From assembly GCF_018811945.1 (NCBI RefSeq), contig NZ_JACRVU010000002.1:228999-292998 (forward strand): DNA of 64,000 nt. The letters run 5' to 3'. The notes under the pieces were generated by a model that saw only the letters and a list, made by a program, of their open reading frames with translations, made no database searches and was not told where the DNA came from. Position numbers and translations under genes: made by a program. This document shows, in pieces, positions 53,303 through 62,132 of the stretch (its first letter is position 1; the number at the start of each line of letters is the position of its first letter). This DNA comes from Gluconobacter sp. P1C6_b. GTDB lineage: Bacteria > Pseudomonadota > Alphaproteobacteria > Acetobacterales > Acetobacteraceae.

Positions 53303-54214
53303 TTATTGTGCCAACGACCGATGCGAACGAATGAAATCCACGAACGCGCGCAGCGGCGGTGGCAGTTGGCGGCGGCCGGAATAATAAAGCATGGGCCCCG
53401 AAAAAGGCGGCGCCCAGTCTTCAAGCACCACTTCCAGCGCACCGCTGCGGATGTGAGGAGCCAGCCAGTCTTCAAACAGACAGACGATACCCAGACCTGA
53501 CAGAGCAGTTTCAACCAGCAGATCGCAGGCAGATCCAGGTTGGACCAGTAAGGGCCCTGGAGGATCGAGGCGAATAACCTCACCGTTCTTTTCGAACTCC
53601 CACATGGCTGGCGCTCCACCGGCGAAACGAAGACGCAGACAGGCGTGTTTTAGTAATTCGCTCGGGTGTTGAGGTCGTCCCTTCGCAGACAGATAGGATG
53701 GTGCGGCCGCAGTAAGAACGCGCTGAGTAACTGGCCCGACGGGGACAGCGATCATGTCCTGTTCCAGACGCTCTTCATAACGGATGCCTGCGTCCGCACC
53801 AGAAGCAAGAATATCGACAAAACTGTCCTCTACCGTCACGTCCACGCGGATTTGTGGATGAGCGCTCAGGAAAGGTGACAGAATACCCGGCAGCACAGTT
53901 CGGGCGACATTGGCCGGCACGTTGAGGCGGATTGTACCCGCAGGCAGGTCGGTTTGTGCATGGACCGTATCGAGTGCGGCGCTGATCTCGGCCAGAGCTG
54001 GCGAAAGCCGCTCGAACAGTCGGGCGCCTGTTTCAGTAAGCGAAATGCTGCGTGTGCTGCGGTGAAGCAGGCGTGCGCCAAGGCGGGTTTCCAGCCGGCG
54101 CAGAGCTTCGCTCAGGCCGGATGCTGAAAGACCTGAAACACGCGCCGCCTCTCGAAAACCGCCTGCCCGCGCAACCGCAACGAACACTGAAAGATCATCA
54201 AGTTCGAAAGACAT
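53303..54214 (-). CDS. LysR-family transcriptional regulator
   Basis: A 303-residue LTTR. The N-terminal winged helix is VFVAVARAGGFREAARVSGLSASGLSEALRRLE, followed by the LysR substrate-binding domain. It is divergent from the aldo-keto reductase gene across 98 bp containing a dyad at 54237-54250, so it probably controls that gene. Confidence 0.92.
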   Translation of the reverse strand: MSFELDDLSVFVAVARAGGFREAARVSGLSASGLSEALRRLETRLGARLLHRSTRSISLTETGARLFERLSPALAEISAALDTVHAQTDLPAGTIRLNVPANVARTVLPGILSPFLSAHPQIRVDVTVEDSFVDILASGADAGIRYEERLEQDMIAVPVGPVTQRVLTAAAPSYLSAKGRPQHPSELLKHACLRLRFAGGAPAMWEFEKNGEVIRLDPPGPLLVQPGSACDLLVETALSGLGIVCLFEDWLAPHIRSGALEVVLEDWAPPFSGPMLYYSGRRQLPPPLRAFVDFIRSHRSLAQ

Positions 54215-54236
54215 TGTGCGATTTTCCGTACGGGTC

Positions 54237-54250
54237 GTTCAGGATTGAAC
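54237..54250. promoter_or_regulatory. LysR-type dyad between the regulator and aldo-keto reductase
   Basis: GTTCA-GGAT-TGAAC in the divergent gap, close to the T-N11-A form of LTTR sites (here T-N10-A). It is assigned by position. Confidence 0.45.
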
Positions 54251-54312
54251 AGCTTATCGATCATTCGAGCGCCGTCCATGTTTGGTGTGCACCCCTTATC
54301 AAGGAGATACCA

Positions 54313-55179
54313 ATGAGCAGTCAGGCCAATGCCGGAACCTTTATACTCGGCGACCGCGTTGTGAACCGTATGGGGTACGGGGCGATGCAGCTTGCCGGCC
54401 CGGGTGTCTTCGGGCCGCCACGCGATCGCGAAGCCGCTATTGCTGTGTTGCGAGCTGCTGTTGAAGCCGGCGTCAATCATATCGATACCAGCGACTTTTA
54501 TGGCCCGCATGTCACGAACCAGATTATCCGGGAAGCCCTGCATCCTTATGGCGATGACCTCGTGATCGTGACCAAAGTCGGCGCAGTGCGCGGTGAGGAT
54601 GCATCATGGCAGCCAGCCCAGAGCGCGGAAGACCTGACCAGAGCCGTGCATGAGAATTTGCGCAATCTGGGGCTGGATCGGCTTGAGGTGGTCAATCTGC
54701 GACTGATGGGTGACATCTTCGCGCCCAAAGAAGGCTCGCTGGCAGAACCGTTTTCTGCACTGGCGGCTCTGCGTGAGAAAGGTCTTATCCGTCATCTCGG
54801 CCTCAGCAATGCAACGGCCGCCCAGGTGGCTGAAGCGCAGACGATCGCGCCAGTCGTCTGCGTGCAGAATCATTACAATCTCGTCCACAGAAAGGATGAT
54901 GCGCTGATCGAGGCGCTGGCTTTACAGAGCGTGGCCTATGTGCCGTTCTTTCCCCTGGGTGGGTTCAGCCCCATCCAGTCCGATGCCCTGTCCCGAGCTG
55001 CAGCAGATATCGGAGGTACACCGTTACAGGTCGCTTTGGCCTGGCTGTTGGCCCGTTCCCCCAATCTGCTCCTCATCCCGGGAACTTCGAGTCTTCTTCA
55101 CCTGTCGGAAAACCTGGCAGCAGGAGGGCTGGAACTGCCGGACGATGTTTGCGCGCGCCTTGACGCCATTGCTGCTTAA
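54313..55179 (+). CDS. Aldo-keto reductase
   Basis: A 288-residue TIM-barrel NADPH-dependent reductase. The catalytic Asp and Tyr are in HIDTSDFYGP, the Lys in VIVTKVG, and the NADPH-binding C-terminus in LLIPGTSSLLHLSENL. The ATG at 54313 follows AAGGAG (54301-54306). It is probably an alkanal or ketone reductase controlled by the divergent LysR. It overlaps nhaA by 4 bp tail to tail. Confidence 0.92.
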   Translation: MSSQANAGTFILGDRVVNRMGYGAMQLAGPGVFGPPRDREAAIAVLRAAVEAGVNHIDTSDFYGPHVTNQIIREALHPYGDDLVIVTKVGAVRGEDASWQPAQSAEDLTRAVHENLRNLGLDRLEVVNLRLMGDIFAPKEGSLAEPFSALAALREKGLIRHLGLSNATAAQVAEAQTIAPVVCVQNHYNLVHRKDDALIEALALQSVAYVPFFPLGGFSPIQSDALSRAAADIGGTPLQVALAWLLARSPNLLLIPGTSSLLHLSENLAAGGLELPDDVCARLDAIAA

Positions 55180-56387
55180 CGGGGGAAATCGGTTTCTTTT
55201 GAAGGCCAGTTTGCGTTCTGAGGCATGAAGCGCAACCAGAGCCACCCGATCAGAGCCGACAGGACTGAGCCGGCGAAGATTCCCATCTTCGCCGGGGCCA
55301 TAAGATCTGACCCGGAAAATGCCAGATTTGCTACAAACAGGCTGATCGTGAAGCCAATGCCGCACAGCAGCGAAAGGCCGAACAGCATTCCGGTTGAGGT
55401 GCCGGCTGGAAGCGTGGCGGCCTTCAGGCGGATCGAGAGCACCGTCGCGCCAAAGACCCCGACAGGCTTGCCAACCATCAGTCCCAGCATGATCCCGAGT
55501 GGAACAGCTTTCAGCATCATGTCCGATTTCATACCGGCCACTGAAATGCCCACGTTCATGAAGCCAAAAAGTGGGAGGACGATCCAGGTGACGAAGGGCG
55601 TGACTGCAGATGAGACCCGATCGAGAGGCGCGGCCCCTCTTGCGTCCCTTGCGGGTAGACACAGGCCGGTGATGACCCCCGCAAGTGTCGGGTGTAGCCC
55701 GGAATACGGAAGCGCAGTCCAGAGCAGAACGCCGCCAGCGCCATAAGCCCAGAGTGTTCTGACCCCTGCCCTGTTCGCTCCAATCAATGCGGCCGTAACA
55801 AGTATGGCTGCGAGCAGTGCAGGCCAGTACAGAGCGCTGCCATAAAACAGGGCGATCACCACAATCCCCAGTACGTCATCGAATATGGCAAGTGCCATCA
55901 GCCAGGCTCGTGCTCCGGGCGAGACACGCCATCCAAGGGCAAGGATGATCGGCAGAGTGAAGGCCGCATCCGTTGCAACTGGAATGGCCCAGCCAGACGT
56001 TGCCTCGGGGTGTCCCCATGTCACCAGCAGATACGTCAGTGCTGGCACTACCATCCCGCCCAATGCTCCAATCAGTGGCAGAGCGACGCGACGGAGCGAC
56101 GAGAGATGTCCGGAGACGATTTCCTTTTTGATTTCGAGAATGACCATCAGAAAGAACAGGGTCATCAGCCCGTCAGAAACCCATGCGTCGACGGTGTCGG
56201 GGCCCGGCTTTCCAAGAAAGGGAAATTTCAGCGGGAGTGTCGTCAGGGTTCTATAACCCGCCGCCCAAGGCGAATTGGCCAGAACAAACCCTGCAAGAGA
56301 CGCGAGCAGGAGAAAGGATGCTCCACCGGCGGAAGATTTCAGGAAACGTCTGACATGGGCAGTGGCCGGAATAAAAGGTGCGGTCAT
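55176..56387 (-). CDS. nhaA: Na+/H+ antiporter NhaA
   Basis: A 403-residue inner-membrane antiporter with about 12 membrane segments. The ion-binding Asp pair is in ALAIFDDVLGIVVIALFYG, matching D163/D164 of the E. coli protein. It exports Na+ or Li+ in exchange for protons and helps pH homeostasis. It is the last backbone gene before the prophage attachment site. Confidence 0.94.
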   Translation of the reverse strand: MTAPFIPATAHVRRFLKSSAGGASFLLLASLAGFVLANSPWAAGYRTLTTLPLKFPFLGKPGPDTVDAWVSDGLMTLFFLMVILEIKKEIVSGHLSSLRRVALPLIGALGGMVVPALTYLLVTWGHPEATSGWAIPVATDAAFTLPIILALGWRVSPGARAWLMALAIFDDVLGIVVIALFYGSALYWPALLAAILVTAALIGANRAGVRTLWAYGAGGVLLWTALPYSGLHPTLAGVITGLCLPARDARGAAPLDRVSSAVTPFVTWIVLPLFGFMNVGISVAGMKSDMMLKAVPLGIMLGLMVGKPVGVFGATVLSIRLKAATLPAGTSTGMLFGLSLLCGIGFTISLFVANLAFSGSDLMAPAKMGIFAGSVLSALIGWLWLRFMPQNANWPSKETDFPR

Positions 56388-56635
56388 TCTCTGTTGTTGA
56401 ACGGGATAGCCTTCAACACAAGCTTTCCAAAGAATGAAGTGTAGCAGCTAAAATCGCAGCACATCCCTACCCGCCAGCATCGGCTCGATACGATTAACCC
56501 AAATCAGGAGACGGCATGACTCTGTCACAGGTGGGAATATTACGACCTGAGTATGAATAGTGTAGGCTATACCCGGGAAAACGGGCTAAGAGGTTGTTTA
56601 TATGGGGGAAAATGGCCAAAAACAGCCGGTCAGGA

Positions 56636-56685
56636 TGGTGGGCGCGACAGGGATTGAACCTGTGACCCCTGCCGTGTGAAGGCAG
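56636..56685 (-). tRNA. 3' half of tRNA-Val (anticodon CAC), prophage attachment remnant
   Basis: On the minus strand it reads anticodon stem CTGCC/GGCAG around loop TTCACAC (anticodon CAC), variable loop, a T arm with GGTTCAATCC and the acceptor 3' strand CGCGCCC-A-CCA. The D arm and 5' acceptor strand are absent: upstream sequence is unrelated AT-rich DNA. This is the expected leftover att site when an element has integrated in the tRNA, with the rebuilt full gene at the element's far end outside the window. Confidence 0.8.
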
Positions 56686-56879
56686 ATTAAATCCAGACTT
56701 AAATAACTGGAAAATAATCATTTTCTCGGAGCGTTTCGGGTGAGATTGCCTGTTTTTTGCATATAGACTTCACCTTAAGGTTTCCTTCAAGGGTACAGCA
56801 TTCATCGCTGCACTAGCGTTCCCTGCCCTCCCCTACGTTTAACCCGTGTCATCAGAGAATCATTGACGCGCTCTCTTTT

Positions 56880-56894
56880 GTTCTCTTTCTGTTC
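56880..56894 (+). promoter_or_regulatory. LexA (SOS) box upstream of the UmuDC-like pair
   Basis: GTTC-TCTTTCT-GTTC fits the alphaproteobacterial consensus GTTCN7GTTC exactly. It lies 20 bp before the start codon at 56915, in position to overlap the promoter (TTGACG at 56863-56868), so SOS induction of the operon is expected. Confidence 0.8.
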
Positions 56895-56914
56895 TCGGTA
56901 TGGAGGCCAGAAAC

Positions 56915-57295
56915 ATGAACTACCAAGGCGAGCGCACGACCGGCTTCGCATCCCCCGCAAGCGACAATATCGAAGGCACGATCGACCTGATGTCGGCGGC
57001 CCTTGATCTGCGACAGCCCAGCCGGTACCCGGTTCGCGTGGAAGGCGATGCCCTTCTTGGACGCTCCATTCGGCATGGCGACATCCTGGTCGTGGATTCG
57101 GCCGTGGCGCCCCGGGCTGGGGTCGTGGTGGTGGCCAGCGTTGGCGACGAGCTCCGGGTCTGTGAGCTGACCCAGCGGGCTGGAGAATGGTGGCTGCGGT
57201 CGTCTTCTCCTCAGGCTTCCCCAGTTCAGGTCGATGATGACACGGATGTTGCCATCTGGGCCGTGGCCACCGGCCTAGTCCGAACGGACGTGTGA
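56915..57295 (+). CDS. UmuD-like protein without catalytic residues
   Basis: A 126-residue S24/UmuD homologue: GFASPASDNIEGTIDLMS, PSRYPVRVEGDALLGRSIRH, GDILVVDSAVAPRAGVVVVA. At the Ser60 position (SGDSM in E. coli) it has Ala46 (EGDAL), and at Lys97, exactly 37 residues on, it has Cys83 (VCEL). It therefore cannot self-cleave by the usual dyad. The N-terminal arm is also short, only 9 residues before the Gly-Phe cleavage-site equivalent. The ATG at 56915 has GGAGG 8 bp upstream. It probably acts like a preformed UmuD' for the UmuC it overlaps. Confidence 0.85.
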   Translation: MNYQGERTTGFASPASDNIEGTIDLMSAALDLRQPSRYPVRVEGDALLGRSIRHGDILVVDSAVAPRAGVVVVASVGDELRVCELTQRAGEWWLRSSSPQASPVQVDDDTDVAIWAVATGLVRTDV

Positions 57296-58554
57296 TGCGT
57301 GTCTACGGCCTGATCGACGGCAATTCGTTTTACTGCTCCTGCCAGCGCGCGTTTGAGCCTCGTCTGAAGCACAAACCCGTGGTGGTACTCAGCAACAATG
57401 ACGGATGCGCCATTGCACGGACTCGGGAGGCCAAGGCGCTTGGCGTCAAAATGGGAGATGCCTGGCACATCGCTCGCAAGCGTCCAGAGAGCCAGCCGGT
57501 CGTCTGGTACTCCTCGAACTATGCATTGTATGCCGACATGTCGCGGCGAATGTATCAGGTCCTGGCAGAGCGTTTGCCGGCCGTAGAGCCATATTCGATC
57601 GACGAGATGTTTCTCGATCTGAGTGACCTTCCCGGAGATCTGCATGAGCGCTGCCGACAGATCCGCCAGGACGTGGCCGAGCACGCGAAGATTCCCACCT
57701 GCATCGGATGGGGGCCGACCAAAACGATCGCCAAGGTGGCCAATGGTGTTGCCAAGGATCATGCGGAATTGGACGGTCTATGCGACCTGACCGATCCGGC
57801 CGTGCGTCAGGACTGGTATTGCCGCACAAGCATTGATGAAGTCTGGGGTATCGGCCGGCAGACGAAGCAGAAGCTGCTGGGAGCAGGCATCGAGACAATC
57901 GCCGAGTTCGTGGCCCTCGATGCAAAAACCGTGCGCCAGATGCTGACAGTCGTGGGCGGCAGGGTTCAGGCGGAACTGCGCGGCCAGTCGTGCCTGCCCC
58001 TGTCAGATATCGCGGCCACCCGCAAAAGTATCGCCTCGACCCGGACGTTCGGACGCCTGTTGCTGAAATGGGAGGAGATCCGCGAGGCGATCGCACATTA
58101 TGCGAACCGAGCTGCGGAGAAACTCCGGAAGGACGAGCTTGAAGCCGCGCACCTCTCCGTGCTGATGCAGACGAATCCGCACAATGGCGATCCCTGGTAT
58201 GCCAAGCATGCAGCCATCACCATCGAGCCGACGTCAGACGCGCGGGATCTGATCCGGCACGCTACAGCGCTTGGACGTGCCATCTGGCTTCCCGGCTATC
58301 GGTATTTCAAGGCTGGCGTGATTCTGTCGGACCTGCGCCCTGCTGGCAGTCAGGGCCTGATGTTCACCTTCAGGGATCCGGCGCAGTCCGCCACGGTCAT
58401 GGCGGCGCTGGACGCGGTGAATGCGCGCTTTGGAAGCGGCACGCTCCTGCCGGGATCAACGGGACTGAAGAGAACATGGTCGCCGCGACAGTCCCTGTTA
58501 TCAGGGCGTTATACGACGCGGCTGGAGGAGATTGTGAAAGCAAGGAGTTGGTAA
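57295..58554 (+). CDS. umuC: Y-family DNA polymerase UmuC
   Basis: A 419-residue DNA polymerase V catalytic subunit. The palm domain has YGLIDGNSFYCSC and YSIDEMFLDLS, which supply the catalytic Asp and Asp-Glu residues; IGWGPTKTIAKVANGVAK is the fingers/thumb region. It performs error-prone translesion synthesis. The ATG at 57295 overlaps the UmuD-like stop codon. With the LexA box this is an SOS-inducible mutagenesis operon. Confidence 0.93.
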   Translation: MRVYGLIDGNSFYCSCQRAFEPRLKHKPVVVLSNNDGCAIARTREAKALGVKMGDAWHIARKRPESQPVVWYSSNYALYADMSRRMYQVLAERLPAVEPYSIDEMFLDLSDLPGDLHERCRQIRQDVAEHAKIPTCIGWGPTKTIAKVANGVAKDHAELDGLCDLTDPAVRQDWYCRTSIDEVWGIGRQTKQKLLGAGIETIAEFVALDAKTVRQMLTVVGGRVQAELRGQSCLPLSDIAATRKSIASTRTFGRLLLKWEEIREAIAHYANRAAEKLRKDELEAAHLSVLMQTNPHNGDPWYAKHAAITIEPTSDARDLIRHATALGRAIWLPGYRYFKAGVILSDLRPAGSQGLMFTFRDPAQSATVMAALDAVNARFGSGTLLPGSTGLKRTWSPRQSLLSGRYTTRLEEIVKARSW

Positions 58555-58633
58555 AGGCTGCTGTCACCCTCATTTAGGACGTTTGATTGAGTTTTACCTT
58601 TCGAAAAGCAGACGTAGTTTGTAGAAAGGTGAC

Positions 58634-60616
58634 TTAGATTTGGGCGAGCTTGTCTTCAAACCATCCAACTGCTCTACGATGAAGTGCGGTATCAAATACA
58701 TCAATATTTTTCGCATGAGCATCTGGACGCTCGTTGATTATAGAGGAGTACTTGTCCAGATCGCTCTTGTCACCAAATATACGATCGAACAGAGCCCACT
58801 CTTTCTTAATGACCGAAATAAGCTCCAACCAAAACAACTTGGACATTAGATTGTCTAGATCGTAGTTCTGAAGAGCTTTTCGGCGCTTAGCATCAACGCA
58901 TTTGAGAACTCGGTCTTTCGAATTACCCTTGGATGCGTCGCTCATAGACGAAAAACGAATGAAATTGCCAACAACTCCGCGCAATTTTATCTCAAGAAGG
59001 TTTCGGCGTCTTGAAATTATTGCAAGTTCGTCAGCCCACTCCCCATATTCCGTCTGTTTCTCGGCACGTTGGATCGGAACTAGCTGCGTGTCAGCGAGGC
59101 CTAGATCGCCTTGTGCCAAGTGCCTTAAGCCGGTAGCCATTATCTCTCCAGTAACACCCGGAGTGTGTCCAGTCGAAACTATGCCGTACTTTTGAAGCAC
59201 TCTTAGCATTCGTGGCTGAACGCTTGACATTTTTCCTTCTGAACAAGCAATCGCCGGCTCGGTCACTTCTGGAAATACACGGAAAAGATGAGAAAGAGCG
59301 ACCTCAGACATTGCTGTACCGTCAGTGACAACGAATTCCTTGAGAAAATCACGCACCAGTGTCAGCTGAGGTTCAAATGGTCGAAGACCGATTTCGACTT
59401 TTGAGTGAATAAAACTACATGCCTTGCGGATCCAAAACGGCATATCAGCACAAATTTTTGCAATTTCGTCTGCAACTGGGTCAGTGAATATCAAACCAGC
59501 GCTTCTACCGAGACGGCGAATCATCGCAGATGCCGCACCCCGAGGAAGAGGACTAAGATATTCCTCTGGGACAAAGGACAAGGCAGCATTTTCGATACCA
59601 TCTATTGATTCTGCAGAGAACCATTTACTCGAAACACCCGACACGAGAAGCGAGAGGTTTTTTTTATCCATTGCGGACGTTTGATATACTGCTCTGAGGT
59701 TTCGCCAAAAAGAATTAAAATCCTTTCGCCAGTGAGAGGCTGTTGGACTAGTCGGCGTCAGGTAGTCAATCTCATCGAAAACGAAAAGAATCTGGCGTGG
59801 ATGCTGTGTAACAGCATCTCGAAGCCGCTCAGATGCAATCGCTATATCCACGTTATCAGTTATAATGACGAATTTATAATCTAAAACCGTTTCTGCCCGT
59901 TCTAAAGACTGGGCAAGAGAGTTGAGAAGCTGTCCGGCAGTTAGTTTAAAGACTGCATCACTTTCTGCGTCAATAAGAAATGTTGAGCATTCGTAATGCT
60001 CTCGAACTTCTTGTACTACCCGGTGTAGAATAGAAGTTTTACCAATTTTGCGAATTCCGAAGCAGGACCGTATCTGCCCTGCTTGAAGCTTTTTTGCCAG
60101 CTCCTTGGCCTCTTCGCGACGACCGTAGAACTGGAGATCATCTGCGACAGGCCCTGTGACATCGAAAATATCGAATGAGTACAACTCATGTGCAAGCGCT
60201 TGAAGAAGAGCATCACCTTCAGGGACAGAGCCATTATAGAAGATGGGCAGTACCGTTAGACCTTGTTCACGTCCCCACTTCTTAAGCTTATTATTCCCAC
60301 GTCTGTCACAATGAATGATAACAAACATTGAAGAGTCTAGGCGGCCGTTTGATTCCTCAATCAATTCACGGGCTGTCTGAATAGTTCTAGTCTGTTGATC
60401 CTCGAACGTAGAGATAAGAATAAGGAGTTCCCGATCGACCGAAAGCGCGGCTTTGACCTTTGCCGATGGCATTGAATAGCAAATGCCGTAGTAACCTTTT
60501 TCACGAGTGACTGCAGAGGCTAAGTTAATCTTAAAAATACCCTCGAACATTCTATTCAAGTTGGTACGGATGAAATCGGTCAGTTCCACTGGATTCTCTA
60601 ACGGTTTCGATTTCAT
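58634..60616 (-). CDS. Lone AAA/STAND-like ATPase, candidate defence or moron gene
   Basis: A 660-residue protein in AT-rich DNA. The first ~155 residues alternate strands and helices (ELLILISTFEDQQTRTIQTA, MFVIIHCDRR) and match no domain I know. A P-loop ATPase follows: Walker A GIRKIGKTSIL at 187-197 and Walker B ILFVFDEID (DEID about 281-284). Then comes a helical region with a winged-helix look, and a C-terminal ~160-residue segment (WADELAIISRRRNLLEIKLR). It is opposite in strand to umuC. STAND-type ATPases on prophages often serve phage exclusion; that role is inference. Confidence 0.75.
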   Translation of the reverse strand: MKSKPLENPVELTDFIRTNLNRMFEGIFKINLASAVTREKGYYGICYSMPSAKVKAALSVDRELLILISTFEDQQTRTIQTARELIEESNGRLDSSMFVIIHCDRRGNNKLKKWGREQGLTVLPIFYNGSVPEGDALLQALAHELYSFDIFDVTGPVADDLQFYGRREEAKELAKKLQAGQIRSCFGIRKIGKTSILHRVVQEVREHYECSTFLIDAESDAVFKLTAGQLLNSLAQSLERAETVLDYKFVIITDNVDIAIASERLRDAVTQHPRQILFVFDEIDYLTPTSPTASHWRKDFNSFWRNLRAVYQTSAMDKKNLSLLVSGVSSKWFSAESIDGIENAALSFVPEEYLSPLPRGAASAMIRRLGRSAGLIFTDPVADEIAKICADMPFWIRKACSFIHSKVEIGLRPFEPQLTLVRDFLKEFVVTDGTAMSEVALSHLFRVFPEVTEPAIACSEGKMSSVQPRMLRVLQKYGIVSTGHTPGVTGEIMATGLRHLAQGDLGLADTQLVPIQRAEKQTEYGEWADELAIISRRRNLLEIKLRGVVGNFIRFSSMSDASKGNSKDRVLKCVDAKRRKALQNYDLDNLMSKLFWLELISVIKKEWALFDRIFGDKSDLDKYSSIINERPDAHAKNIDVFDTALHRRAVGWFEDKLAQI

Positions 60617-61036
60617 TTTTAAACTCCTGCCACTAGACGTTCATTCTCACATAAATTTCCATCTATATAGCTGAACGTGAAATACGTCGAGTAGCGTCGA
60701 CGGTAGTTTGGTTTGTTCACTGCGCTTTACATAGGCGAGAAGCGTCTTTTTGATAAGATATCCATCAGACTTGAGACTCAAACGAAAGCTGACCTTCCGC
60801 TCCCCTCAATGCCGACATTACTGTCCCTTTTTTAACCCTACAAACGGTCTGATTTTCTTTGCACAACAGGATCGGGCTACTGCGATCAACAATTCACATG
60901 CGCGCCCCACGCCGCCTGTTCTGCCTCAATCCGCGTCGCTACCTTCTGCCGCACAACGCCGTTCTGACCAAGCACGGCCTCCGCATAACCGGCCTGTCAT
61001 CTGGCAGCCATCAGCCTGCAAACTGCAAACCGCCGC
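60617..61036. other. Intergenic region with a possible gene remnant
   Basis: The part next to the ATPase gene is AT-rich and probably holds its promoter. On the minus strand at about 60899-60997 a short frame reads EAVLGQNGVVRQKVATRIEAEQ and continues AAWGAHVNC to a stop; it is protein-like but has no start, as if it were the tail of a lost phage gene. Plus-strand frames here look fortuitous. Confidence 0.35.
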
Positions 61037-61480
61037 TCAAGGCGACGGCTTACTAACCCGCTTATAGGCATGGACCAGTTGCTCCAGGACAAGCGCGCAT
61101 TGCGCTGAAACCTTCATCCGGGCCCGACCTTCTGAGACACCCGGATAGATCATGCGAGCGATCGCCGAAAAGGACATCTCGCGTGCCAGCATCATTTCCA
61201 GACGGAGATGGGCACAAAGGCCGAGCTGATCCTTGATCTGCGATATTCTGGCGGAACAGCGCCCCCGGCCGAGCATCCAGGTATGGACGTCGCCCTTCTC
61301 TCTTTCACGGCTGTCGCTTCGTTTCTCAACGACACCAGTCGTGGCGAAAACGTATTCCCGATACCATCGGTTCGCAGCTTCGATCTCTTCATCGCCGATA
61401 TCCTGCGCATCATACAGCGACTGAACCGTATGGAGTTGGACCGCGATCGAGGGATGGCGCACCTTCGCAGCATCAGACAT
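61037..61480 (-). CDS. Phage-type protein of unknown function
   Basis: A 147-residue basic helical protein. The C-terminal half AREMSFSAIARMIYPGVSEG has an HTH-like pattern suggesting DNA binding. It overlaps the upstream gene by 8 bp and belongs to the block of small prophage genes on this strand. No family is assigned. Confidence 0.6.
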   Translation of the reverse strand: MSDAAKVRHPSIAVQLHTVQSLYDAQDIGDEEIEAANRWYREYVFATTGVVEKRSDSREREKGDVHTWMLGRGRCSARISQIKDQLGLCAHLRLEMMLAREMSFSAIARMIYPGVSEGRARMKVSAQCALVLEQLVHAYKRVSKPSP

Positions 61481-61724
61481 CGGACAATCCCTCCATGGGA
61501 TACGGCGGGGCCTCGGCGGACCAGATAGCGCGCCAGCTGATAGGATGTCCGCGACGCAGTGCCTCTTCCCCGGACTCGACGCGAACAGCAGAAATTTCCG
61601 GGATATCGCGCCGCATGATAGCCGCCCGCTCTTTCCTCGGTCGCCCAGAACGCCGTCCTGAATGACGGCTTACCGGAGCCGCCGCTAACTGCGCCGCCAG
61701 ATCCAGCGCTGATACTCTTGCCAT
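61473..61724 (-). CDS. Small basic phage-type protein
   Basis: An 83-residue protein with an Arg-rich AT-hook-like stretch (SRHSGRRSGRPRKERA), hinting at DNA binding. It overlaps the following gene by 8 bp. No family is recognised. Confidence 0.55.
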   Translation of the reverse strand: MARVSALDLAAQLAAAPVSRHSGRRSGRPRKERAAIMRRDIPEISAVRVESGEEALRRGHPISWRAIWSAEAPPYPMEGLSDV

Positions 61725-61742
61725 TGATTCAGCCTCTTATCC

Positions 61743-62084
61743 TCAGTTCAGACTGGCAGCCCGAGGGGGTTCTCCAGCCTTCGGGTGCGAAGATGTCGGA
61801 TCAAGCCCCAGCGTTGCGGCCGCCACCGCTCGATCAGCCCCGGCCGGGATCATCAGGGCCTTGGCGTCGGGCTGGTAAGCGTTTGTGTTCCAGCCCCTGG
61901 ACTGCGCTAGGGCGGAGACGAACCTATAGAGCAGCGCCACTTTGCTGCCGGCCGCAGGCGGTTTCCAGAACCGTAAGGCCAGAGCGGCCGACGCGATCAG
62001 AAAGCTCAGGATCGAGACGAGATCGCCCGCATACTTGGCTGGCAGATACGGCAGGATCGTCTGGAACAGGGAGGTCCAGTCCAT
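61743..62084 (-). CDS. Holin candidate
   Basis: A 113-residue protein starting MDWTSLFQTILPYLPAKYAG. A single hydrophobic segment (LVSILSFLIASAALALRFW) lies near residues 20-40 and a soluble tail follows. The position beside the endolysin gene and the size fit a small phage holin or similar lysis protein, but there is no sequence signature. The ATG at 62084 is preferred to 62126. Confidence 0.55.
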   Translation of the reverse strand: MDWTSLFQTILPYLPAKYAGDLVSILSFLIASAALALRFWKPPAAGSKVALLYRFVSALAQSRGWNTNAYQPDAKALMIPAGADRAVAAATLGLDPTSSHPKAGEPPRAASLN

Positions 62085-62100
62085 TTCAGGTCTCCAGAGA

Positions 62101-62125
62101 TGAAAAAACCGCCTCACAGGCGGCA
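62101..62125 (-). terminator. Terminator downstream of the endolysin gene
   Basis: On the minus strand, CCGCC-TGTGA-GGCGG is followed by TTTTTT. It falls between the endolysin stop and the holin candidate start. Confidence 0.85.
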
Positions 62126-62132
62126 TAAGGGG

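Larger units (their letters stand above)
56388..56914. other. Backbone-prophage junction without genes
   Basis: This interval holds the tRNA-Val 3' fragment (56636-56685) and the LexA-type box (56880-56894). Apart from those I see no gene. Confidence 0.6.

Noticed and set aside
54052..54312. Longer aldo-keto reductase start
   Set aside because: The extension is antisense to the LysR gene; the ATG at 54313 has the ribosome site.
60750..61067. 105-codon frame upstream of the prophage small genes
   Set aside because: Low-complexity Pro/Arg/Ser composition typical of non-coding GC-rich DNA.
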